Of a stretch of DNA of 7,014 nt, positions 5,871 through 7,014 are shown in pieces. The notes under the pieces are model-generated. The model ran no database searches. It had not been told where the DNA came from and saw only the letters and a list, made by a program, of their open reading frames with translations. The stretch's first letter is position 1; every line of letters starts with the position of its first letter. The stretch is taken from the NCBI GenBank assembly GCA_948829205.1, contig CAQLOA010000073.1, forward strand, positions 1-7,014. The letters run 5' to 3'. Origin of the DNA: an uncultured Eggerthellaceae bacterium. Its GTDB lineage: Bacteria; Actinomycetota; Coriobacteriia; Coriobacteriales; Eggerthellaceae. Both the position numbers and the translations under genes were made by a program.

Positions 5871-6899
5871 TTATATCCCTGCGCGACCTTGCGGAATGTA
5901 ATCGTGCGGCATCTTGCGGGCAACGATGTAGAAGACGCCCAGCACGGGGACCGCGACCCACGGCAGCAACACGACGGCAGCGAGCGTCGCAGTTCGCGCC
6001 AGGCAGAACAGCGCACGGAATCCGGCCGTGCGGTCGCGGGTCTCGCACGTCATGCGCACGAACGCCCCGCCGGGGGTCTTACCCTTCCACAGCCATGGCA
6101 CCAGGACCTCCACCGCGACGAACAGCGCCACGGCGACCACCAGCGAAGCCGCAGCGACCACGTCCTGGCTCTCGGGGCCCCACTGAAGGTGGACGGCGCG
6201 GACGAAGAGCTGCGAGCCCAGCAGCAGGGCCAAGGTGGCGAACAGCGTTCCCGCCGCAACGATGGAGAGGTCGATCCACAAGGCGACGCACCTGCGCACG
6301 AGGCCCGGGCTGCGCGTAACCCCCTGCGAGGCGAGCTTCTGCGGAAGCGCCTTGTTCATCAGCAAGGCGGCGAGCCATCCCAGCCATGCGCCCAGCGTGT
6401 TCGCGATCAGGTCGTCCACGTCGCAGCAGCGGTAGGCGAAAGGGTACAACCCGAACAGGCCGGTGTATTGTGCAAGCTCGACGAAGGCCGACACGCAGAG
6501 CGCCAGCAGGACCGTGGGAACCATGCGGATGCGCAGAAGCCTTCCCGCGATGAAGCCCAGCGGGACGAAGAACACCACGTTGAACAGCAGCTGCAGCACC
6601 GCCGTGAGGCCGTCCTTCGCGATGTCGCCCACGAAGGCGAACGGGTTGAAGTTGGGCTGGACCCCGTAGCTTATGCCGGGGCCCAAGTCGCCTTCGGGAA
6701 GCGGCCACAGCGTGAAGCATCCGATGCCCAGCACGTAGAGGACGGCCAGGTAGACGGCTGCGGCCGAACTCGCACGCAGCCTGCCGTCGCGGTGGTAAAG
6801 GTACGCCAGGATCGGAAGCGTAAAGAACGCCGACGCCATTGGCCAGAGGATCAGCGCGATCTTCAGGTTGTCGCCGTAGTTGGCCAGAAAGCTTCCCAC
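5871..6899 (-). CDS. VanZ-RDD fusion membrane protein
   Basis: This 342-residue integral membrane protein has two recognisable parts. Residues about 15-180 fit the VanZ-like family: LWPLPE (64-69), NFNPF (83-87), FNVVFFVPLGF (106-116), VELAQ (140-144) and DVDDLIANTLGAWLG (160-174). VanZ itself gives low-level teicoplanin resistance by an unknown mechanism; most homologues have no known role. Residues about 198-335 fit an RDD domain: VRRCVALWIDLSIV (201-214) with the conserved Arg and Asp, and GKTPGGAFVRM (273-283) matching the usual GxTxGK loop. The GTG start at 6899 is preceded by AAGGAGG (6906-6912) at 6 nt, and an in-frame TAG at 6915-6917 rules out a longer product. The usp gene follows after 94 nt with a hairpin between. 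A role in envelope glycopeptide response or membrane transport is possible but not shown. Confidence 0.87.
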   Translation of the reverse strand: MGSFLANYGDNLKIALILWPMASAFFTLPILAYLYHRDGRLRASSAAAVYLAVLYVLGIGCFTLWPLPEGDLGPGISYGVQPNFNPFAFVGDIAKDGLTAVLQLLFNVVFFVPLGFIAGRLLRIRMVPTVLLALCVSAFVELAQYTGLFGLYPFAYRCCDVDDLIANTLGAWLGWLAALLMNKALPQKLASQGVTRSPGLVRRCVALWIDLSIVAAGTLFATLALLLGSQLFVRAVHLQWGPESQDVVAAASLVVAVALFVAVEVLVPWLWKGKTPGGAFVRMTCETRDRTAGFRALFCLARTATLAAVVLLPWVAVPVLGVFYIVARKMPHDYIPQGRAGI

Positions 6900-6905
6900 T
6901 GCTCC

Positions 6906-6912
6906 CCTCCTT
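6906..6912 (-). promoter_or_regulatory. Ribosome binding site for the VanZ-RDD gene
   Basis: On the minus strand AAGGAGG stands 6 nt before the GTG at 6899. An in-frame stop (TAG, 6917-6915) lies just upstream, so this site decides the start; the next in-frame Met is residue 21, inside the first hydrophobic segment. Confidence 0.8.
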
Positions 6913-6929
6913 CCCTAGCGTGACAGCGT

Positions 6930-6960
6930 GCATGTCGCAGCTTTGCGGGCTGCACCATGC
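6930..6960. promoter_or_regulatory. Imperfect inverted repeat in the VanZ-RDD leader/promoter region
   Basis: GCATGTCGCAGC (6930-6941) and GCTGCACCATGC (6949-6960) are inverted repeats matching at 10 of 12 positions around a 7-nt spacer, with one more T-A pair outside. It lies about 30-60 nt upstream of the VanZ-RDD start. It could be an operator for a dimeric regulator or a leader hairpin. No convincing -35/-10 pair was found beside it. The rest of 6900-7014 holds no gene I can support. Confidence 0.5.
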
Positions 6961-6963
6961 AAG

Positions 6964-6973
6964 AGGATATCCT
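6964..6973. repeat. 10-bp perfect palindrome AGGATATCCT
   Basis: This short perfect palindrome stands out in the relatively AT-richer end of the window, just beyond the longer inverted repeat. It may be part of a regulator binding site or promoter; no function can be shown. Confidence 0.3.
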
Positions 6974-7014
6974 GCCCGACGCAGAAGGCTCCGAACATGA
7001 CATAAGTGTAAGGA

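Noticed and set aside
5777..6016. N-terminal extension of the Usp protein to an ATG at 6016
   Set aside because: The extension overlaps the 3' end of the VanZ-RDD gene, has Arg/Ser/Pro-rich shadow composition, and Usp homology begins exactly at the ATG at 5776 behind its own ribosome binding site.
5670..6923. Long plus-strand open frame (417 codons) opposite usp and the VanZ-RDD gene
   Set aside because: Its product is a Gln/Arg/Glu/His-rich mixture without motifs, while the minus strand encodes recognisable Usp, VanZ and RDD signatures with good ribosome binding sites.
6997..7014. Start of a divergent plus-strand gene near the right edge
   Set aside because: The ATG at 6997 meets a stop after two codons. 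AAGGA at the last bases could be a ribosome binding site for a gene beyond the window, but nothing can be verified.

Overview
The window is high-GC bacterial DNA. It reads most naturally as a Coriobacteriia/Eggerthellaceae-type anaerobe (Eggerthella, Gordonibacter, Adlercreutzia, Slackia and relatives), a group rich in DmsABC-like molybdoenzymes and MFS transporters. That assignment is inferred from gene content and composition only; there is no rRNA or other marker here.

Left half, + strand (1-3843): the 3' part of a complex-iron-sulfur-molybdoenzyme (DMSO reductase family) operon. In order it holds the C-terminal part of a DmsA-like molybdopterin subunit (N-terminus outside the window), a DmsB-like four-[4Fe-4S] subunit, two consecutive but divergent DmsC-like eight-helix membrane anchors, and a DmsD/TorD-family chaperone. 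The genes are tightly packed (11, 1, 76 and 4 nt gaps). The only real gap lies between the two anchor genes and holds a strong 13-bp hairpin. The expected complex takes electrons from menaquinol through a DmsC-type anchor and the DmsB clusters to the molybdenum site of DmsA. DmsD would proof-read the Tat-exported catalytic subunit. The electron acceptor cannot be read from this sequence: DMSO, TMAO or another organic acceptor are all possible.

Right half, - strand (3834-6899): a second gene set read toward the first. In transcription order it holds a VanZ-RDD fusion membrane protein, a single-domain universal stress protein (UspA family) and an MFS transporter. The MFS gene starts at a GTG that overlaps the usp stop codon (GTGA), with a strong Shine-Dalgarno inside usp, so the two are probably translationally coupled. 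The MFS gene and dmsD converge and overlap by 10 bp at their 3' ends, leaving no intergenic terminator between the operons. Bases 6900-7014 are non-coding leader/promoter sequence for the VanZ-RDD gene with a long imperfect inverted repeat.

No RNA genes, CRISPR arrays, insertion sequences or attachment sites were seen. The most notable points are the tandem divergent dmsC paralogues, the RNA structures at and inside them (including a possible compensatory synonymous pair), the coupled usp-MFS arrangement and the VanZ-RDD fusion.
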